From Gilliamella bombicola (GTDB lineage Bacteria; Pseudomonadota; Gammaproteobacteria; Enterobacterales; Orbaceae), in contig NZ_FMAQ01000012.1 of NCBI RefSeq assembly GCF_900094945.1, forward strand, positions 1 through 62,661: 62,661 bases of DNA, given 5' to 3'. The notes under the pieces were generated by a model. The model did no database searches, was not told the DNA's origin, and was given only the letters and a program-made list of their open reading frames with translations. Shown here one piece after another: positions 22,001 through 33,672 of the stretch. The position numbers were made by a program, and so were the translations under genes. Within the stretch, counting starts at the first letter, position 1. Each line of letters opens with the position of its first letter.

Positions 22001-23267
22001 GTAATACTGGATGTTCACGAATAACTTCATCTAAGATATCCCATACAATTGCATCTTCACGCTCAACCATTTTCTTCGCTGCTTTAATGGTTGTTGCATA
22101 ACCGCGACGTTCTAATTTACCGTAAATAAATGGTTTGAATAATTCAAGGGCCATCTTCTTCGGTAAACCACACTGATGCAAATGTAAGTATGGACCTACA
22201 GTAATTACAGAACGACCAGAATAGTCAACACGTTTACCTAATAAGTTTTGACGGAAACGACCTTGCTTACCTTTAATCATATCAGCAAGTGACTTCAATG
22301 GACGTTTGTTTGAACCTGTAATTGCACGACCACGACGACCATTATCTAATAATGCATCGACCGATTCTTGTAACATACGTTTTTCATTACGTACAATGAT
22401 ATCCGGCGCAGCCAAGTCCAATAAACGTTTTAAACGGTTATTACGGTTAATAACTCGACGATAAAGATCATTGAGATCTGATGTTGCAAAACGTCCGCCA
22501 TCAAGTGGCACTAATGGGCGTAAATCTGGTGGCAACACAGGTAATACGTTTAGAATCATCCATTCAGGTTTGTTTTCTGATTGAATAAATGCTTCAATAA
22601 TCTTTATTCGTTTGGTCAGTTTTTTACGCTTAGTTTCAGAATTAGTGGTTGATAGTTCATCACGTAGTGCTTCACATTCCGCTTGCACATCAATATTACG
22701 TAATAACTCTTGGATAGCTTCTGCCCCCATGCGAGCATCAAATTCGTCACCAAACTCTTCTAACGCATCTAAATATTGTTCTTCAGTTAAAATCTGACCA
22801 CGCTCAAGATTAGTCATACCACCATCAAGAACCATAAATGATTCAAAATAAAGCACTCGTTCAATATCACGAAGTGGCATATCAAGTAATAAACCGATAC
22901 GAGATGGTAATGATTTTAAAAACCAGATATGGGCAGTTGGTGATGCAAGTTCAATGTGCCCCATACGTTCACGACGTACTTTAGCTTGAGTTACTTCAAC
23001 TCCACATTTTTCACAAATCACACCTCGGTGTTTTAAACGTTTATATTTTCCACATAAACATTCATAATCTTTTACTGGTCCAAAAATACGCGCACAAAAC
23101 AATCCGTCACGCTCAGGTTTGAACGTACGATAATTGATTGTTTCAGGTTTTTTAACTTCACCAAAAGACCATGAACGAATCATATCAGGAGAAGCAAGCC
23201 CTATCTTGATAGCATCAAAATCTTCTGTTTTTGTTTGTGCTTTTAGAAACTTTAGTAAGTCTTTCAC
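19050..23267 (-). CDS. rpoC: RNA polymerase subunit beta'
   Basis: Catalytic subunit of RNA polymerase, 1405 residues (E. coli 1407). N-terminal zinc site: [19 protein letters not shown] (about 70-88). Active-site [12 protein letters not shown] is near 458-469. A second zinc cluster with [15 protein letters not shown] is near 810-895. It starts about 90 bases after rpoB and ends at a strong terminator. Nothing unusual was seen. Confidence 0.99.
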   Translation of the reverse strand: MKDLLKFLKAQTKTEDFDAIKIGLASPDMIRSWSFGEVKKPETINYRTFKPERDGLFCARIFGPVKDYECLCGKYKRLKHRGVICEKCGVEVTQAKVRRERMGHIELASPTAHIWFLKSLPSRIGLLLDMPLRDIERVLYFESFMVLDGGMTNLERGQILTEEQYLDALEEFGDEFDARMGAEAIQELLRNIDVQAECEALRDELSTTNSETKRKKLTKRIKIIEAFIQSENKPEWMILNVLPVLPPDLRPLVPLDGGRFATSDLNDLYRRVINRNNRLKRLLDLAAPDIIVRNEKRMLQESVDALLDNGRRGRAITGSNKRPLKSLADMIKGKQGRFRQNLLGKRVDYSGRSVITVGPYLHLHQCGLPKKMALELFKPFIYGKLERRGYATTIKAAKKMVEREDAIVWDILDEVIREHPVLLNRAPTLHRLGIQAFEPILIEGKAIQLHPLVCAAFNADFDGDQMAVHVPLTLEAQLEARALMMSTNNILSPASGEPIIVPSQDVVLGLYYMTRDKVNAKGEGMILTGPKEAEKLYRLGLVELHAKVKVRITESQRNSVGEWEDTTSVVDTTVGRAILWLIMPKGMSFSVINQPLGKKAISKILNICYRQLGMKDTVILADQIMYTGFAYAARSGVSVGIDDMEIPAKKSQIINEAEIEVAEIQEQFQSGLVTAGERYNKVIDIWAAANERVAKAMMDNLSTEKVINREGEEEVQSSFNSIYMMADSGARGSAAQIRQLAGMRGLMAKPDGSIIETPITANFREGLNVLQYFISTHGARKGLADTALKTANSGYLTRRLVDVAQDLVVIEDDCGTLEGVVMTPVIEGGDVKEPLRERVLGRVTAEDVLKPGSADILIPRNTLLDESKCDLLEAESVDSVKVRSVVSCDTDFGVCAKCYGRDLARGHLVNKGEAIGVIAAQSIGEPGTQLTMRTFHIGGAASRAAAESSVQVKNKGSIKLTNAKFVTNPDKKLVITSRNAELTIIDDLGRMKETYKVPYGSILSKGNGVAVDAGETVANWDPHTMPVISETRGFVRFVDMVDGQTITRQTDELTGLSSIAILDVAERTGVGKDLRPAIKIVDAKGDDIYLAGTEMLAQYFLPGKALVQLEDGAEINIGDTLARIPQASVGTKDITGGLPRVADLFEARKPKEPAILAEIDGIISFGKETKGKRRLIITPLDGSEPYEEMIPKWRQLNVFEGEQVGRGDVISDGPESAHDILRLRGVNAVTRYIVNEVQEVYRLQGVKINDKHIEVIVRQMLRKATVIHPGGSRLLEGEQLEVSRLKIINRELEAQNKEPIVYLHDLLGITKASLTTESFISAASFQETTRVLTEAAVAGKNDELRGLKENVIVGRLIPAGTGYAYHKERLRKRAMPSTDEIQTTISAEEATANLAELLNSAEENQ

Positions 23268-23357
23268 AATTGACTCCTATGGAGTTAAACCAATTAGATA
23301 ACTTATTATTGCTAATAAGTTATCCCTATAAATAGAAATCATTTAAGTTAGCAAAAA

Positions 23358-26300
23358 TTACTCTTCATCTAACTCAATATTAATGCCTAGCGAACGGATC
23401 TCTTTTAATAGTACATTAAATGATTCTGGGATCGCAGGCTCCATACGATGATCACCATCTACAATATTTTTATACATCTTAGTACGGCCGTTTACGTCAT
23501 CTGATTTAACGGTTAACATTTCTTGTAAAGTATAAGCTGCACCATATGCTTCAAGTGCCCATACTTCCATCTCACCAAAACGTTGACCACCAAATTGAGC
23601 TTTACCACCCAATGGTTGTTGAGTAACCAGACTGTATGAACCAGTAGAGCGGGCATGCATTTTGTCATCAACTAAGTGATTCAATTTAAGCATGTACATA
23701 TAACCTACAGTAACTGGACGTTCAAATTGTTCACCTGTACGACCGTCATACAACGTAATTTGACCAGAAGTCGGCAAATCACCCAGCTCTAGTAAGGCTT
23801 TAATTTCTTGCTCTTTGGCACCATCAAACACAGGTGTTGCTAGTGGCATACCATTACGCAAGTTTTGTGCTAAATTCATGACTTCTTGATCAGTAAATTC
23901 TGCTACATTAACTTTTTGTGCAGCCCCTAAGCCAAGATCATACGCTTTTTGAATAAACTCACGTAATTTAGCTAACTCTTGCTGTTCTTTTAACATAGCA
24001 TCAATCTTCTGACCAATACCTTTAGCAGCCATACCCAAGTGAGTTTCTAGGATCTGTCCAATATTCATACGAGATGGAACACCTAGTGGATTTAATACGA
24101 TATCGACCGGACGACCTTTATCATCATATGGCATATCTTCAATTGGGTTAATTTTAGAGATAACCCCTTTGTTACCATGACGACCAGCCATCTTATCACC
24201 AGGCTGAATTTGACGTTTAACCGCTAAGTAAACTTTCACTATTTTGAGCACACCTGGTTGTAAATCATCACCTTGTGTGATCTTCATGCGTTTAGCTTCA
24301 AGTTTTTTATTAAACTCAGCTTTGATCTCTTCGTGCTGTTCAGCAAGTTGTTCTAATTGAGCTTGTTTATCTTCATTTGCAATACCGATTGTTAACCATT
24401 TTTCACGTGGTAAAGCATCTAATTTATCAGCGCTGATTCCACCTGAAATTAGTACATCACGAATACGAGCAAATAATGCAGCCTCTAAGATTTTAAGTTC
24501 TTCAGTTAAATCTTTTCTTGCCTGTTTAAGTTGCATCTCTTCGATTTCAAGCGCACGTTTATCTTTTTGTACACCATCACGAGTAAACACTTGAACATCA
24601 ATAACTGTACCTGAAACACCATTAGGCACGCGCAATGAAGTATCTTTAACATCAGAGGCTTTTTCACCAAAAATTGCACGCAGTAATTTTTCTTCTGGCG
24701 TTAATTGTGTTTCACCTTTAGGTGTCACTTTACCGACCAAAATATCGCCACCTTGGACTTCAGCACCGATATAAACGATACCTGATTCATCAAGTTTAGA
24801 TAGTGCAGCTTCACCCACATTTGGAATATCAGCGGTAATCTCTTCTGCGCCTAACTTTGTATCACGAGAAATACAAGATAATTCTTGAATATGAATTGAT
24901 GTAAAACGGTCATCTTGTACCACTTTTTCAGAAACTAAAATAGAATCCTCAAAGTTATAACCATTCCATGGCATGAAAGCCACTCGCATGTTTTGACCTA
25001 ATGCTAACTCACCTAAGTCTGTTGATGGACCATCGGCAAGCACATCGCCACGTTCAACTTTTTCGCCTAATTCTACACATGGAATTTGATTGATACATGT
25101 GTTTTGGTTAGAACGGGTATATTTAGTTAAGTTATAAATATCAATACCTGTTTCACCGGCATATATTTCATCAGCGTTAACATTAACCACTATACGTGAT
25201 GCATCAACATATTGAACTGTACCACCACGGCGAGCAACGGCTGTTACACCTGAGTCAACCGCAACAGCACGCTCCATCCCGGTTCCAACAAACGGTTTTT
25301 CCGCTTTCAACGTTGGTACTGCCTGACGTTGCATGTTCGCACCCATTAAGGCACGGTTCGCATCATCATGTTCAAGGAATGGAATTAATGATGCACCAAC
25401 TGATACGATTTGTTGGGTTGATACGTCCATATAATGAACTTGCTCTGGGCTATATAAGCCTGACTCACCGTTTAAGCGACAAGTCACTAAGTCTTCTTTA
25501 AAACGACCATCTTCATCAAGGTTTGAGTTTGCCTGAGCAATCACAAATTCACTTTCATCAATTGCTGATAAATAATTAATTTCGTCAGTTACAATACCAT
25601 CAATTACTCGACGATATGGTGTTTCCAAAAATCCATACTCATTGGTACGAGCATAAACCGCTAATGAGTTAATTAAACCAATGTTTGGACCTTCAGGCGT
25701 TTCAATTGGACATACACGACCGTAATGCGTTGGATGTACGTCACGTACTTCAAACCCCGCTCGTTCACGCGTTAAACCACCTGGACCTAATGCTGAAATA
25801 CGACGTTTATGCGTAATTTCAGATAATGGATTGTTTTGGTCCATAAATTGAGATAGCTGGCTTGAGCCAAAAAATTCACGAATCGCTGCTGAAATTGGTT
25901 TAGCATTAATCATATCTTGTGGCATTAGTGAATCAAGATCACCTAAAGATAAGCGCTCTTTCACTGCTCGCTCAACACGAACTAAACCAATACGGAATTG
26001 GTTTTCTGCCATTTCGCCAACACTACGAATACGGCGATTACCTAAATGATCGATATCATCGACTTCACCGTGACCGTTACGAATAGCGATCAATTTCTTC
26101 ATTACATCAACGATATCATCTTTCGTTAAAACGCTTTCGCCTTCAATATCATCACGCCCTAAAGAACGGTTAAATTTCATACGACCAACAGCCGATAAAT
26201 CGTAACGTTCGTCAGAGAAGAATAAATTATCAAATAACCCTTCAGCTGCTTCTTTCGTTGGTGGCTCGCCCGGACGCATCATACGATAAATTTCAACTAA

Positions 26301-27386
26301 TGCACCTAATCGGTCACGAGTCGAATCAACATTTAATGTTTCAGAAATAAATGCACCATGATCTAAATCATTAGTGAATAAGGTTTCTATTTTTTTATAT
26401 CCAGCATTGGTTAATTGAAGTAATAGCTCTAATGAGATCGGTGTATTAGCAAAAGCAATTACTTCACCAGTGTCTTCATTAACATAATTTTTAGCAAGAA
26501 CTTTATTAACAATATATTCGACTGGAACATCAATTTTACTAACTTTATCTTTTTCTAATTCACGAATGTGACGAGCAGTAATACGACGGCCTTTTTCAGC
26601 ATAAATTTTACCTTTTGATTCAATATCAAATAGCGCTGTATCACCACGTAAACGCTCTGGAACAAGATCCATTTTTAATTTAGACTTGCCAACTTCAAAA
26701 ATAGTTTTCTCAAAGAAGATATCTAAAATTTCTTCTGTTTCATAACCTAACGCACGCAAAATGATTGTTGCAGGAAGTTTACGACGACGGTCAATACGAG
26801 CAAAAAGATTATCTTTTGGATCAAATTCAAAATCAAGCCAAGAGCCACGATAAGGAATAATCCGAGCATTATATAAAACTTTACCAGAAGAGTGTGTTTT
26901 ACCTTTATCGCTATCAAAGAACACACCAGGACTACGATGTAATTGTGAAACAATAACACGCTCTGTACCATTGATCACAAATGTACCATTATCCGTCATT
27001 AAAGGAATCTCGCCCATATAGACATCTTGCTCTTTAATATCTTTAACTGTTCCTTCTGGCGCATCTTTATCATAAATAACTAAACGTAATTTTACGCGCA
27101 ACGGTGCTGAGTAAGTGATCCCTCTAATTTGACATTCTTTAACATCAAACACAGGTTCGCCCATCTTAAAGCTCACATATTGTAACTCAGCGTTACCACT
27201 ATAACTTTTTATCGGAAATATTGAACGGAATGCAGCTTCTAAGCCATATTGTCCTTCTGGATCTTGCTCAATAAATTTCTGGAACGAATCAAGTTGAATA
27301 GAAAGAAGATACGGTATATCCAAGACTTGTGGACGCTTACCAAAATTCTTACGAATTCGTTTTTTCTCGGTATAAGAGTAAACCAT
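23358..27386 (-). CDS. rpoB: RNA polymerase subunit beta
   Basis: RNA polymerase beta subunit, exactly 1342 residues as in E. coli. The start [20 protein letters not shown] is canonical. The rifampicin region [20 protein letters not shown] (about 509-528) keeps wild-type residues, so no rifampicin-resistance substitution is visible there. The C-terminus ends GINIELDEE. It follows rplL after a 247-base gap that contains an attenuator-like hairpin. Confidence 0.99.
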   Translation of the reverse strand: MVYSYTEKKRIRKNFGKRPQVLDIPYLLSIQLDSFQKFIEQDPEGQYGLEAAFRSIFPIKSYSGNAELQYVSFKMGEPVFDVKECQIRGITYSAPLRVKLRLVIYDKDAPEGTVKDIKEQDVYMGEIPLMTDNGTFVINGTERVIVSQLHRSPGVFFDSDKGKTHSSGKVLYNARIIPYRGSWLDFEFDPKDNLFARIDRRRKLPATIILRALGYETEEILDIFFEKTIFEVGKSKLKMDLVPERLRGDTALFDIESKGKIYAEKGRRITARHIRELEKDKVSKIDVPVEYIVNKVLAKNYVNEDTGEVIAFANTPISLELLLQLTNAGYKKIETLFTNDLDHGAFISETLNVDSTRDRLGALVEIYRMMRPGEPPTKEAAEGLFDNLFFSDERYDLSAVGRMKFNRSLGRDDIEGESVLTKDDIVDVMKKLIAIRNGHGEVDDIDHLGNRRIRSVGEMAENQFRIGLVRVERAVKERLSLGDLDSLMPQDMINAKPISAAIREFFGSSQLSQFMDQNNPLSEITHKRRISALGPGGLTRERAGFEVRDVHPTHYGRVCPIETPEGPNIGLINSLAVYARTNEYGFLETPYRRVIDGIVTDEINYLSAIDESEFVIAQANSNLDEDGRFKEDLVTCRLNGESGLYSPEQVHYMDVSTQQIVSVGASLIPFLEHDDANRALMGANMQRQAVPTLKAEKPFVGTGMERAVAVDSGVTAVARRGGTVQYVDASRIVVNVNADEIYAGETGIDIYNLTKYTRSNQNTCINQIPCVELGEKVERGDVLADGPSTDLGELALGQNMRVAFMPWNGYNFEDSILVSEKVVQDDRFTSIHIQELSCISRDTKLGAEEITADIPNVGEAALSKLDESGIVYIGAEVQGGDILVGKVTPKGETQLTPEEKLLRAIFGEKASDVKDTSLRVPNGVSGTVIDVQVFTRDGVQKDKRALEIEEMQLKQARKDLTEELKILEAALFARIRDVLISGGISADKLDALPREKWLTIGIANEDKQAQLEQLAEQHEEIKAEFNKKLEAKRMKITQGDDLQPGVLKIVKVYLAVKRQIQPGDKMAGRHGNKGVISKINPIEDMPYDDKGRPVDIVLNPLGVPSRMNIGQILETHLGMAAKGIGQKIDAMLKEQQELAKLREFIQKAYDLGLGAAQKVNVAEFTDQEVMNLAQNLRNGMPLATPVFDGAKEQEIKALLELGDLPTSGQITLYDGRTGEQFERPVTVGYMYMLKLNHLVDDKMHARSTGSYSLVTQQPLGGKAQFGGQRFGEMEVWALEAYGAAYTLQEMLTVKSDDVNGRTKMYKNIVDGDHRMEPAIPESFNVLLKEIRSLGINIELDEE

Positions 27387-27580
27387 TAGTTCCTCAACTT
27401 GCTTATCTGCTATTTTAGCATGATTAAATATTCATCAGGAATACTACCACTAAATTGATAACACCTGACACCTCATCGAAAATATCTATAAATATCAATT
27501 GATTAGGCTTAATAAATATACTATTTCTTTATTACTTTTATTGATAATCTTCAAATAAAATTCTTTAACTTGTTATAGCG

Positions 27581-27612
27581 CAAAAAGGCTGGAGGTATAA
27601 AACCCCCAGCCA
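27581..27612 (-). terminator. attenuator/terminator between rplL and rpoB
   Basis: On the minus strand GGCTGGGGG, a short loop and CCTCCAGCC form a stem (one mismatch) followed by TTTTTG. In E. coli a partial terminator at the same place lowers rpoBC transcription relative to rplJL. The position and form match that role. Confidence 0.8.
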
Positions 27613-27633
27613 TTTGCCTCGTTGTCGATAAAC

Positions 27634-28002
27634 TTATTTAAGTTCAACAACTGCACCTGATTCTTCAAGCGCTTTTTTAAGTTCTTCAGCATCAGCTTTG
27701 CTAACGCCTTCTTTAACTGTTGCTGGAGCTGATTCAACAAGATCTTTAGCTTCTTTTAAGCCTAAACCTGTTGCACCACGAACTGCTTTGATAACAGCTA
27801 CTTTATTAGCACCAACATCTTTTAAGATTACATCAAATTCAGTTTTTTCTTCTGCTGCTTCTGCTGGACCTGCTGCTGCAACTGCAACCGCTGCCGCTGC
27901 AGAAACACCGAATTTTTCTTCCATCATTGATACAAGTTCAACAACGTCCATAACAGACATTTCAGCAACTGCATCTAAAATTTGTTCTTTAGTGATAGAC
28001 AT
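27634..28002 (-). CDS. rplL: 50S ribosomal protein L7/L12
   Basis: Stalk protein that recruits translation GTPases. The start is set at 28002 ([12 protein letters not shown]), giving 122 residues; the open frame extends five residues further with no family match. An N-terminal dimerisation domain, an Ala-rich hinge (about 35-52) and the C-terminal domain ([20 protein letters not shown]) are all visible. It lies 59 bases after rplJ. Confidence 0.98.
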   Translation of the reverse strand: MSITKEQILDAVAEMSVMDVVELVSMMEEKFGVSAAAAVAVAAAGPAEAAEEKTEFDVILKDVGANKVAVIKAVRGATGLGLKEAKDLVESAPATVKEGVSKADAEELKKALEESGAVVELK

Positions 28003-28061
28003 AATATAGTTTCCCAAATTTACATTTTTTTAATTGATAAAATTCACAATCAAACTGCCAA

Positions 28062-28559
28062 TTAAGCAGCTTCTTTTTGATCGCGAACCGCTGCAAGAGT
28101 ACGAACCAATTTGCCAGCTGCGGCTTCTTTCATGGTTGACATCAAGCGAGCTAATGCTTCTTCATAAGTAGGTAATGTTGCTAAGCGATCAATGTTCGCT
28201 GCAGTAATTAACTCACCTTCAAAGGCTGCGGCTTTAATCTCAAATTTATCATTTTCTTTCGCAAACGCCTTAAAAAGACGTGCTGCAGCACCTGGGTGCT
28301 CATTTGAAAATGCAATTAGAGTTGGACCTACAAACGTATCTTTTAAACACTCGTATTGAGTACCCTCAACAACACGGCGTAATAGCGTATTACGAACAAC
28401 ACGCATATAAACACCCGCTTCACGAGCAGATTTACGTAATGCAGTCATTTTTTCTACAGTTACGCCACGAGAATCAGCAACAACTGCAGATAGCGCACCT
28501 TTGGCGATTTCATTAACTTCAGCAACAATTTCTTGTTTATTTTGAAGATTTAGTGCCAT
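28062..28559 (-). CDS. rplJ: 50S ribosomal protein L10
   Basis: Binds 23S rRNA and the L7/L12 dimers to build the stalk; 165 residues starting [20 protein letters not shown], matching enterobacterial L10. The 229-base gap before it carries the conserved L10 leader, so translation of rplJL is probably autoregulated by the L10-L12 complex. Confidence 0.98.
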   Translation of the reverse strand: MALNLQNKQEIVAEVNEIAKGALSAVVADSRGVTVEKMTALRKSAREAGVYMRVVRNTLLRRVVEGTQYECLKDTFVGPTLIAFSNEHPGAAARLFKAFAKENDKFEIKAAAFEGELITAANIDRLATLPTYEEALARLMSTMKEAAAGKLVRTLAAVRDQKEAA

Positions 28560-28569
28560 TGGTATTGCT

Positions 28570-28770
28570 CCTGGATTACACTAGGCAAAAGCCTAGACTA
28601 ATTTTCACTAGCTACAAATGTAGCTAGCACAATCACGATGAGCAGAATCCTTCTATTATATCTTATCAGGTTCTGTCACCGTCTACGTAGGAAAATTAAG
28701 CAGTCAAATTTCAACTACACCTACGGTCTTGGACGGGGTCTGGTTAAGGCCAGACACCAACCGATTTTTT
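28570..28770 (-). promoter_or_regulatory. L10 leader RNA (autoregulatory) upstream of rplJ
   Basis: The 229-base space between rplA and rplJ is rich in stems on the minus strand: GTCTGG..CCAGAC (about 28739-28758), CCTACGTAG-type pairings around 28680-28725, GCCTAG..CTAGGC (28582-28597), and CTAGCTACA..TGTAGCTAG (28610-28627). The sequence strongly resembles the E. coli rplJ leader that binds L10(L12)4. Seen: stems and position. Known: L10 leader regulation in enterobacteria. Exact pairing was not modelled. Confidence 0.75.
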
Positions 28771-28788
28771 TGTTTAACTATAAAATAA

Positions 28789-29490
28789 TTAAACAGTTGC
28801 ATTTAATGTTGCTTGATCAATTGCAACACCAGCGCCCATTGTAGTTGAAAGACTTACTTTCTTAACAAAGACACCTTTAGAAGATGCTGGTTTTGCACGT
28901 TTTAGGGCAACAAGTAATGCTTCTAAATTTTCTTTAAGCTTATCTGCATCAAAATCAGCTTTACCGATAGTAGTATGGATAATACCATTTTTATCATTAC
29001 GGTAACGAACTTGACCAGCTTTAGCATTTTTTACAGCTTCAGCAACGTTAGGGGTAACAGTTCCAACTTTAGGGTTTGGCATTAAACCACGTGGTCCTAA
29101 AATTTGACCTAATTGACCAACAACACGCATAGCGTCAGGTGATGCAATAACAACATCAAAATCCATTTCACCTTTTTTGATTTGATCAGCAAGATCGTCC
29201 ATACCCACTAATTCAGCGCCAGCTTCTTTAGCGGCTTCTGCATTTGCTCCTTGAGTAAATACGGCAACACGTACGCTACGTCCAGTACCGTGTGGAAGCA
29301 CGATTGCGCCCCGAACATTTTGGTCTGATTTACGTGAATCAATACCTAAATTAACGGCAACATCAACACTTTCGGTAAATTTAGCGGTTGCAAGTTCTTT
29401 TAATAAAGCGATAGCTTCATTAATTTCGTATTGCTTAGTTGCATTTACTTTTTCGCGGATAAGTTTAGCTTTCTTAGATAATTTAGCCAT
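28789..29490 (-). CDS. rplA: 50S ribosomal protein L1
   Basis: Ribosomal L1-stalk protein and, in E. coli, translational repressor of the rplKA message. 233 residues (E. coli 234), with [13 protein letters not shown] at the start and the signature [15 protein letters not shown] (about 129-143). It starts 3 bases after rplK ends, consistent with translational coupling. Confidence 0.98.
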   Translation of the reverse strand: MAKLSKKAKLIREKVNATKQYEINEAIALLKELATAKFTESVDVAVNLGIDSRKSDQNVRGAIVLPHGTGRSVRVAVFTQGANAEAAKEAGAELVGMDDLADQIKKGEMDFDVVIASPDAMRVVGQLGQILGPRGLMPNPKVGTVTPNVAEAVKNAKAGQVRYRNDKNGIIHTTIGKADFDADKLKENLEALLVALKRAKPASSKGVFVKKVSLSTTMGAGVAIDQATLNATV

Positions 29491-29493
29491 GAA

Positions 29494-29922
29494 TTAACCC
29501 TCCACTTCCAAGCCCATTGAACGCGCTGTTCCTTCAATAGAACGCATCATCGTTTCAATGGTAGCACCGTTCATATCTGCAGCTTTTAATTCAGCGATTT
29601 CGCGAATTTGAGCGCTTGTTACTTTACCTACTTTCTTTTTGTTAGGTTCACCAGAACCAGACTTAATTTTAGCAGCTTTCTTTAATAATACTGCTGCTGG
29701 AGGTGTTTTAGTAACAAATGTAAATGAACGATCAGAATAAACGGTAATTACAACAGGAATCGGTAAACCTTTTTCCATGCTTTCTGTTTTTGCATTAAAC
29801 GCTTTACAGAATTCCATAATATTAACACCATGTTGACCAAGTGCTGGACCAACTGGCGGACTAGGATTTGCTGCACCAGCTGCTACTTGCAACTTGATGT
29901 AGGCTTGTACTTTTTTTGCCAT
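29494..29922 (-). CDS. rplK: 50S ribosomal protein L11
   Basis: GTPase-centre protein, 142 residues, starting [20 protein letters not shown] with the conserved proline-rich [14 protein letters not shown]. First gene of the ribosomal/RNA polymerase cluster here. In most gammaproteobacteria secE-nusG lies directly upstream; here the upstream neighbours are fbaA and pgk, and rplK has its own clear promoter. Confidence 0.98.
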   Translation of the reverse strand: MAKKVQAYIKLQVAAGAANPSPPVGPALGQHGVNIMEFCKAFNAKTESMEKGLPIPVVITVYSDRSFTFVTKTPPAAVLLKKAAKIKSGSGEPNKKKVGKVTSAQIREIAELKAADMNGATIETMMRSIEGTARSMGLEVEG

Positions 29923-30010
29923 TTTTAGTTTCCTTTGCTCGGGTGCAAACGCCTCTATTAATAATAATTATTAATAAATAGACAGCTCCCCTAAGTTAAA
30001 TGAGGGCAAA

Positions 30011-30039
30011 ATTATCCTATAACTAAAATAAAAATGCAA
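30011..30039 (-). promoter_or_regulatory. promoter of rplKAJL-rpoBC
   Basis: Minus strand: -35 TTGCAT (30034-30039), a 17-base spacer and -10 GATAAT (30011-30016), about 90 bases before the rplK ATG. It follows the fbaA terminator, so the ribosomal cluster is an independent unit. Confidence 0.8.
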
Positions 30040-30061
30040 GACTTAATTTAATATAGGATAA

Positions 30062-30090
30062 ATCAAAAGCAGGGCAATAGCCCTGTTTTA
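30062..30090 (-). terminator. fbaA terminator
   Basis: Minus strand: CAGGGC, loop TATT, GCCCTG followed by CTTTTGATT. It lies about 20 bases after the fbaA stop codon and upstream of the rplK promoter. Confidence 0.75.
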
Positions 30091-30109
30091 GTTTCAACAA
30101 ACACAAAAA

Positions 30110-31189
30110 TTACAGAACATTTATTGCGTTAAGTTCTTTAAATGCTAGCTCTAAACGCGCAATTAAAGAATCTTGTCCTTTACGTAACCATACGCGCGGA
30201 TCATAGTATTTTTTGTTTGGTGCATCAATACCTTCTGGGTTACCTAATTGCCCTTGTAAATAAGCTTCATTTGCTTTGTAATAATCTAAAATACCAGACC
30301 AGTTTGCCCATTGTGTATCGGTATCAATATTCATTTTGATAACACCATAGCTTACTGCTTCAGCAATTTCTTCAGGTGTAGAACCTGAACCACCATGGAA
30401 AACAAAATTCAATGATTTTGCAGGTAAACTAAACTTCTCAGATACATATTTTTGTGAGTTATCTAAGATTTTAGGCGTTAATTTAACATTACCTGGCTTA
30501 TAAACACCATGAACATTACCAAATGATGCTGCAATAGTAAAACGAGGACTAATAGCACTTAAACGCTCATAAGCGTATGCCACATCTTCTGGTTGAGTAT
30601 AAAGTGCCGAGCTATCCATATGGCTGTTATCAACACCATCTTCCTCACCACCAGTACACCCCAACTCTAATTCCAAAGTCATTTTCATTGCAGACATACG
30701 AGCAAGATACTGACAACAAATGTCAATATTATCCTTTAATGTTTCTTCTGAAAGATCAATCATATGAGAAGAAAACAAAGGTTTACCTGTTTTAGCAAAA
30801 TGAGTTTCACCGGCCTCAAGTAAACCATCAATCCATGGGAGTAATTTTTTAGCACAGTGATCGGTATGAACAATAACTGGAACACCGTATTTTTCAGCCA
30901 TAAGATGAACATGTTTTGCACCAGAAATTGCCCCTAGAATAGCACACTCTTGACCATCTAATTTTAAGCCCTTACCGGCAATAAATTGAGCTCCACCGTT
31001 AGAGAATTGGACAATAACAGGAGAACCTACTTTTGCCGCTGTTTCAATAACAGCATTGATTGTATTAGTATCGACACAATTAACTGCGGGTAATGCAAAA
31101 TTATTTTCGCGAGCGATTTGAAATACTTTTTGAACATCATCACCAGTTACTACACCAGGTTTAACGACATCAGAAATCTTTGTAGTCAT
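30110..31189 (-). CDS. fbaA: class II fructose-bisphosphate aldolase
   Basis: Zinc-dependent glycolytic aldolase cleaving fructose-1,6-bisphosphate. The start is set at 31189 (MTTKISDVVKPGVVTGDDVQ) by alignment with E. coli FbaA, giving 359 residues; the open frame extends 18 codons upstream without similarity. Metal-site histidines lie in HTDHCAKK (about 108-115) and FHGGSGST. It follows pgk, the conserved enterobacterial pair, and has its own terminator. Confidence 0.97.
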   Translation of the reverse strand: MTTKISDVVKPGVVTGDDVQKVFQIARENNFALPAVNCVDTNTINAVIETAAKVGSPVIVQFSNGGAQFIAGKGLKLDGQECAILGAISGAKHVHLMAEKYGVPVIVHTDHCAKKLLPWIDGLLEAGETHFAKTGKPLFSSHMIDLSEETLKDNIDICCQYLARMSAMKMTLELELGCTGGEEDGVDNSHMDSSALYTQPEDVAYAYERLSAISPRFTIAASFGNVHGVYKPGNVKLTPKILDNSQKYVSEKFSLPAKSLNFVFHGGSGSTPEEIAEAVSYGVIKMNIDTDTQWANWSGILDYYKANEAYLQGQLGNPEGIDAPNKKYYDPRVWLRKGQDSLIARLELAFKELNAINVL

Positions 31190-31262
31190 TTTGTTACCTA
31201 TAAATTTATCTATATAAAAATAAAGGATGAGTCTTTTCCCCATCCTTCCTATTGAACCAATA

Positions 31263-32426
31263 TTACGCTTTTGCTCTAGCCTCTAACATGGCTACAGCAG
31301 GCAGTTTTTTACCTTCAACAAATTCAAGGAAGGCACCACCACCGGTTGAAATATAAGAAATTTTATCTTCAATACCAAATAAATCAATTGCTGCTAAAGT
31401 ATCACCACCACCCGCGATTGAAAATCCTTGGCTATCAGCAATTGCTTTAGCGACAATTTCAGTTCCACGACGGAAATTAGCAAATTCAAAAACACCGACA
31501 GGACCATTCCACAAAATGGTTTTAGCATTTTTAATGATATCAGCCAATACCTCTGCTGATTTATCACCTAAATCAAGAATTTGTTCATTTTCTTTAACAT
31601 CTTGAACTGACTTTTCAGTTGCAGTAGCTGTTTCGCTAAATTCAGTTGCAACACGCACATCAGTTGGGACAGGGATTTCACAGTTCGCCATTAATTTTTT
31701 AGCTTCAGGAATAAGATCTGCTTCGTAAAGTGATTTGCCTACATTATAACCTTCAGCAGCAATAAAGGTATTAGCAATACCACCACCGACAATAATTTGA
31801 TCAGCAATTTTCGATAAAGAATCAAGTACGGTTAATTTTGTTGATACTTTAGAGCCAGCAACAATAGCCACCATTGGTCTTGCTGGATTATCTAGCGCTT
31901 TACCTAAAGCATCAAGTTCAGCTGCTAATAATGGACCTGCACAAGCAACTGGCGCAAATTTACCTGCACCGTGAGTTGAAGCTTGAGCACGGTGAGCCGT
32001 ACCAAACGCATCCATCACATAAATATCACAAAGCGCGGCATATTTTTTAGATAAAGTTTCATCATCTTTACCTTCACCAACATTAAAACGGACGTTCTCA
32101 AGAACAACCAATTCGCCTTCTTTTACATCCACGCCATTAAGGTAATCTTTCACTAAACGGACAGGGAATGACACATGTTCTTTTAAATAATCAACAACAG
32201 GTTGTAGTGAAAACTCTGGATTATATTCACCTTCGGTTGGACGACCAATATGAGAGGTAACCATTACTTTAGCGCCTTTTTTAATGGCTTCCTCAATAGT
32301 AGGTAATGATGCTTTAATACGCGCATCCGAAGTAACCTTACCGTTTTTTACCGGTACATTAAGATCTGAGCGAATAAACAAACGTTTTCCTTTTAGATCA
32401 AGATCTTGCATTCTAATAATAGACAT
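31263..32426 (-). CDS. pgk: phosphoglycerate kinase
   Basis: Glycolytic kinase transferring phosphate from 1,3-bisphosphoglycerate to ADP. 387 residues as in E. coli, with RSDLNVPVK (about 19-27) and the [10 protein letters not shown] nucleotide region (about 343-352). It is divergent from rpsT across about 220 bases. No epd gene precedes it, unlike E. coli epd-pgk-fbaA. Confidence 0.98.
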   Translation of the reverse strand: MSIIRMQDLDLKGKRLFIRSDLNVPVKNGKVTSDARIKASLPTIEEAIKKGAKVMVTSHIGRPTEGEYNPEFSLQPVVDYLKEHVSFPVRLVKDYLNGVDVKEGELVVLENVRFNVGEGKDDETLSKKYAALCDIYVMDAFGTAHRAQASTHGAGKFAPVACAGPLLAAELDALGKALDNPARPMVAIVAGSKVSTKLTVLDSLSKIADQIIVGGGIANTFIAAEGYNVGKSLYEADLIPEAKKLMANCEIPVPTDVRVATEFSETATATEKSVQDVKENEQILDLGDKSAEVLADIIKNAKTILWNGPVGVFEFANFRRGTEIVAKAIADSQGFSIAGGGDTLAAIDLFGIEDKISYISTGGGAFLEFVEGKKLPAVAMLEARAKA

Positions 32427-32573
32427 GATACTTCCTCTTGTAAAATATAAATAAAATAAAACTTTTACTATTCTAACATAAAATTTCTTTTTAGGTTATA
32501 GACATTATTGGTCGAATAGTAAACATTTATCGTAAACTAAAAATAATCAATTATAATTTTTTATACAACAGCA

Positions 32574-32602
32574 TTGACAATAGAAAGAAAATCAGGCATA
32601 TT
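32574..32602 (+). promoter_or_regulatory. rpsT promoter
   Basis: A perfect -35 TTGACA (32574-32579), a 17-base spacer and -10 CATATT (32597-32602) lie about 50 bases before the rpsT start. Confidence 0.75.
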
Positions 32603-32650
32603 CTGCGACCTTATTAATATCTAATTTTTATCTAAACTTGGGAGTTGACT

Positions 32651-32914
32651 TTGGCTAATATCAAATCAGCTAAGAAACGTGCGGTTCAATCCGAAAAACG
32701 CCGTAAACATAATGCTAGCAACCGTTCAATGATGCGTACTTATATTAAAAAAGTTTACGCAGCTGTTGCAGCTGGTGATAAACAAACAGCTGAAGTAGCA
32801 TTCAAAGACATGCAAGCAGTTGTTGACCGTCAAGCGGCTCGTGGCTTAATTCACAAAAATAAAGCTGCACGCCATAAAGCAAATTTAATTAAGCAAATTA
32901 AAGCATTGGGTTAA
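32651..32914 (+). CDS. rpsT: 30S ribosomal protein S20
   Basis: S20 binds 16S rRNA early in 30S assembly. The start is the TTG at 32651 (protein [20 protein letters not shown]): GGGAG lies six bases upstream and E. coli rpsT also uses UUG. An in-frame TTG two codons earlier is rejected because it leaves no room for the ribosome site. 87 residues as usual. The rare start is tied to S20 autoregulation in E. coli. A terminator follows. Confidence 0.96.
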   Translation: MANIKSAKKRAVQSEKRRKHNASNRSMMRTYIKKVYAAVAAGDKQTAEVAFKDMQAVVDRQAARGLIHKNKAARHKANLIKQIKALG

Positions 32915-32960
32915 TAGCTTTATTTGTGAAATGTTAACTATCATAGTTAAAGAAAAATGA

Positions 32961-32990
32961 CAAAAAGTGGTGTAAACCACTTTTTTTATT
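32961..32990 (+). terminator. rpsT terminator
   Basis: AAAAAGTGGT, short loop, ACCACTTTTTTTATT: a clean stem with a T-run 47 bases after the rpsT stop. Confidence 0.88.
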
Positions 32991-33039
32991 TGTATACTAA
33001 TTATTTATGTAATGTTAATAAAATAGAAGAGAGTCTATT

Positions 33040-33666
33040 GTGGTTCAGCGTGATTATGTTAGAAAAAAGAGCCAGTCAAAAAAAAATAAGTCACGAAATA
33101 AGCCTAATTTAATGATATTTTTGGCTATTATTGTCATTATTCTATTTTCTGCTATTCTCTATTTTGTTGTGAATAATACACCTAAAAAAACCGTTGAAGC
33201 ACCAAAAGCAAAAACTCAACCTCCAACGATAACTCTACCAGAGCAACCTCAAGAGCGTTGGACATATCTTAAAGAGTTAGAAACTCCTAATGCAAACTAC
33301 TCTTCAACATCAAATTCAGTTGCGAGTGAAAGGCAGCAAATCTTAGATAGTTTTATTAATAATACTCAGACTACCGCATCTTCCTCGAAAGAAAACTCAG
33401 TAACACAAAATCAAACAACAAATATAACATCATCGCCAGCACAAACTGTTACCAATAAATGGTTACTACAATGCGGTGCATTTAAAGATAAATCTAATGC
33501 TGATACACTAAGGGCTAAGCTTGCAATGACTGGTATTAGTGCCAATATTTCTCCGGGCCAGTTGTATCGAGTCACGGTAGGACCATATACCAACAAAAAA
33601 GAAGCAGATAAGGCATTAAACTCATTAAATAGTAATGGGATTAATAATTGTGTCATTTCTAACTAG
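33040..33666 (+). CDS. ftsN: FtsN-like SPOR-domain cell division protein
   Basis: Predicted bitopic division protein of 208 residues with a GTG start. It has a basic cytoplasmic N-terminus (VQRDYVRKKSQSKKNKSRNK, like E. coli FtsN AQRDYVRR), one membrane helix (about 25-46), a Ser/Thr/Gln-rich linker, and a C-terminal SPOR domain (about 140-208, WLLQCGAFKDKSNADTLRAK, YRVTVGPYTNKKEADKAL) that binds denuded septal glycan. E. coli FtsN is 319 residues, so the linker is much shorter. Name given with moderate confidence; other SPOR proteins cannot be excluded. Confidence 0.8.
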   Translation: MVQRDYVRKKSQSKKNKSRNKPNLMIFLAIIVIILFSAILYFVVNNTPKKTVEAPKAKTQPPTITLPEQPQERWTYLKELETPNANYSSTSNSVASERQQILDSFINNTQTTASSSKENSVTQNQTTNITSSPAQTVTNKWLLQCGAFKDKSNADTLRAKLAMTGISANISPGQLYRVTVGPYTNKKEADKALNSLNSNGINNCVISN

Positions 33667-33672
33667 AAAAAA

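Noticed and set aside
25196-25501. 101-residue open frame antisense to rpoB
   Set aside because: A long ORF opposite a highly conserved gene is expected by chance; no independent promoter or ribosome site was seen.
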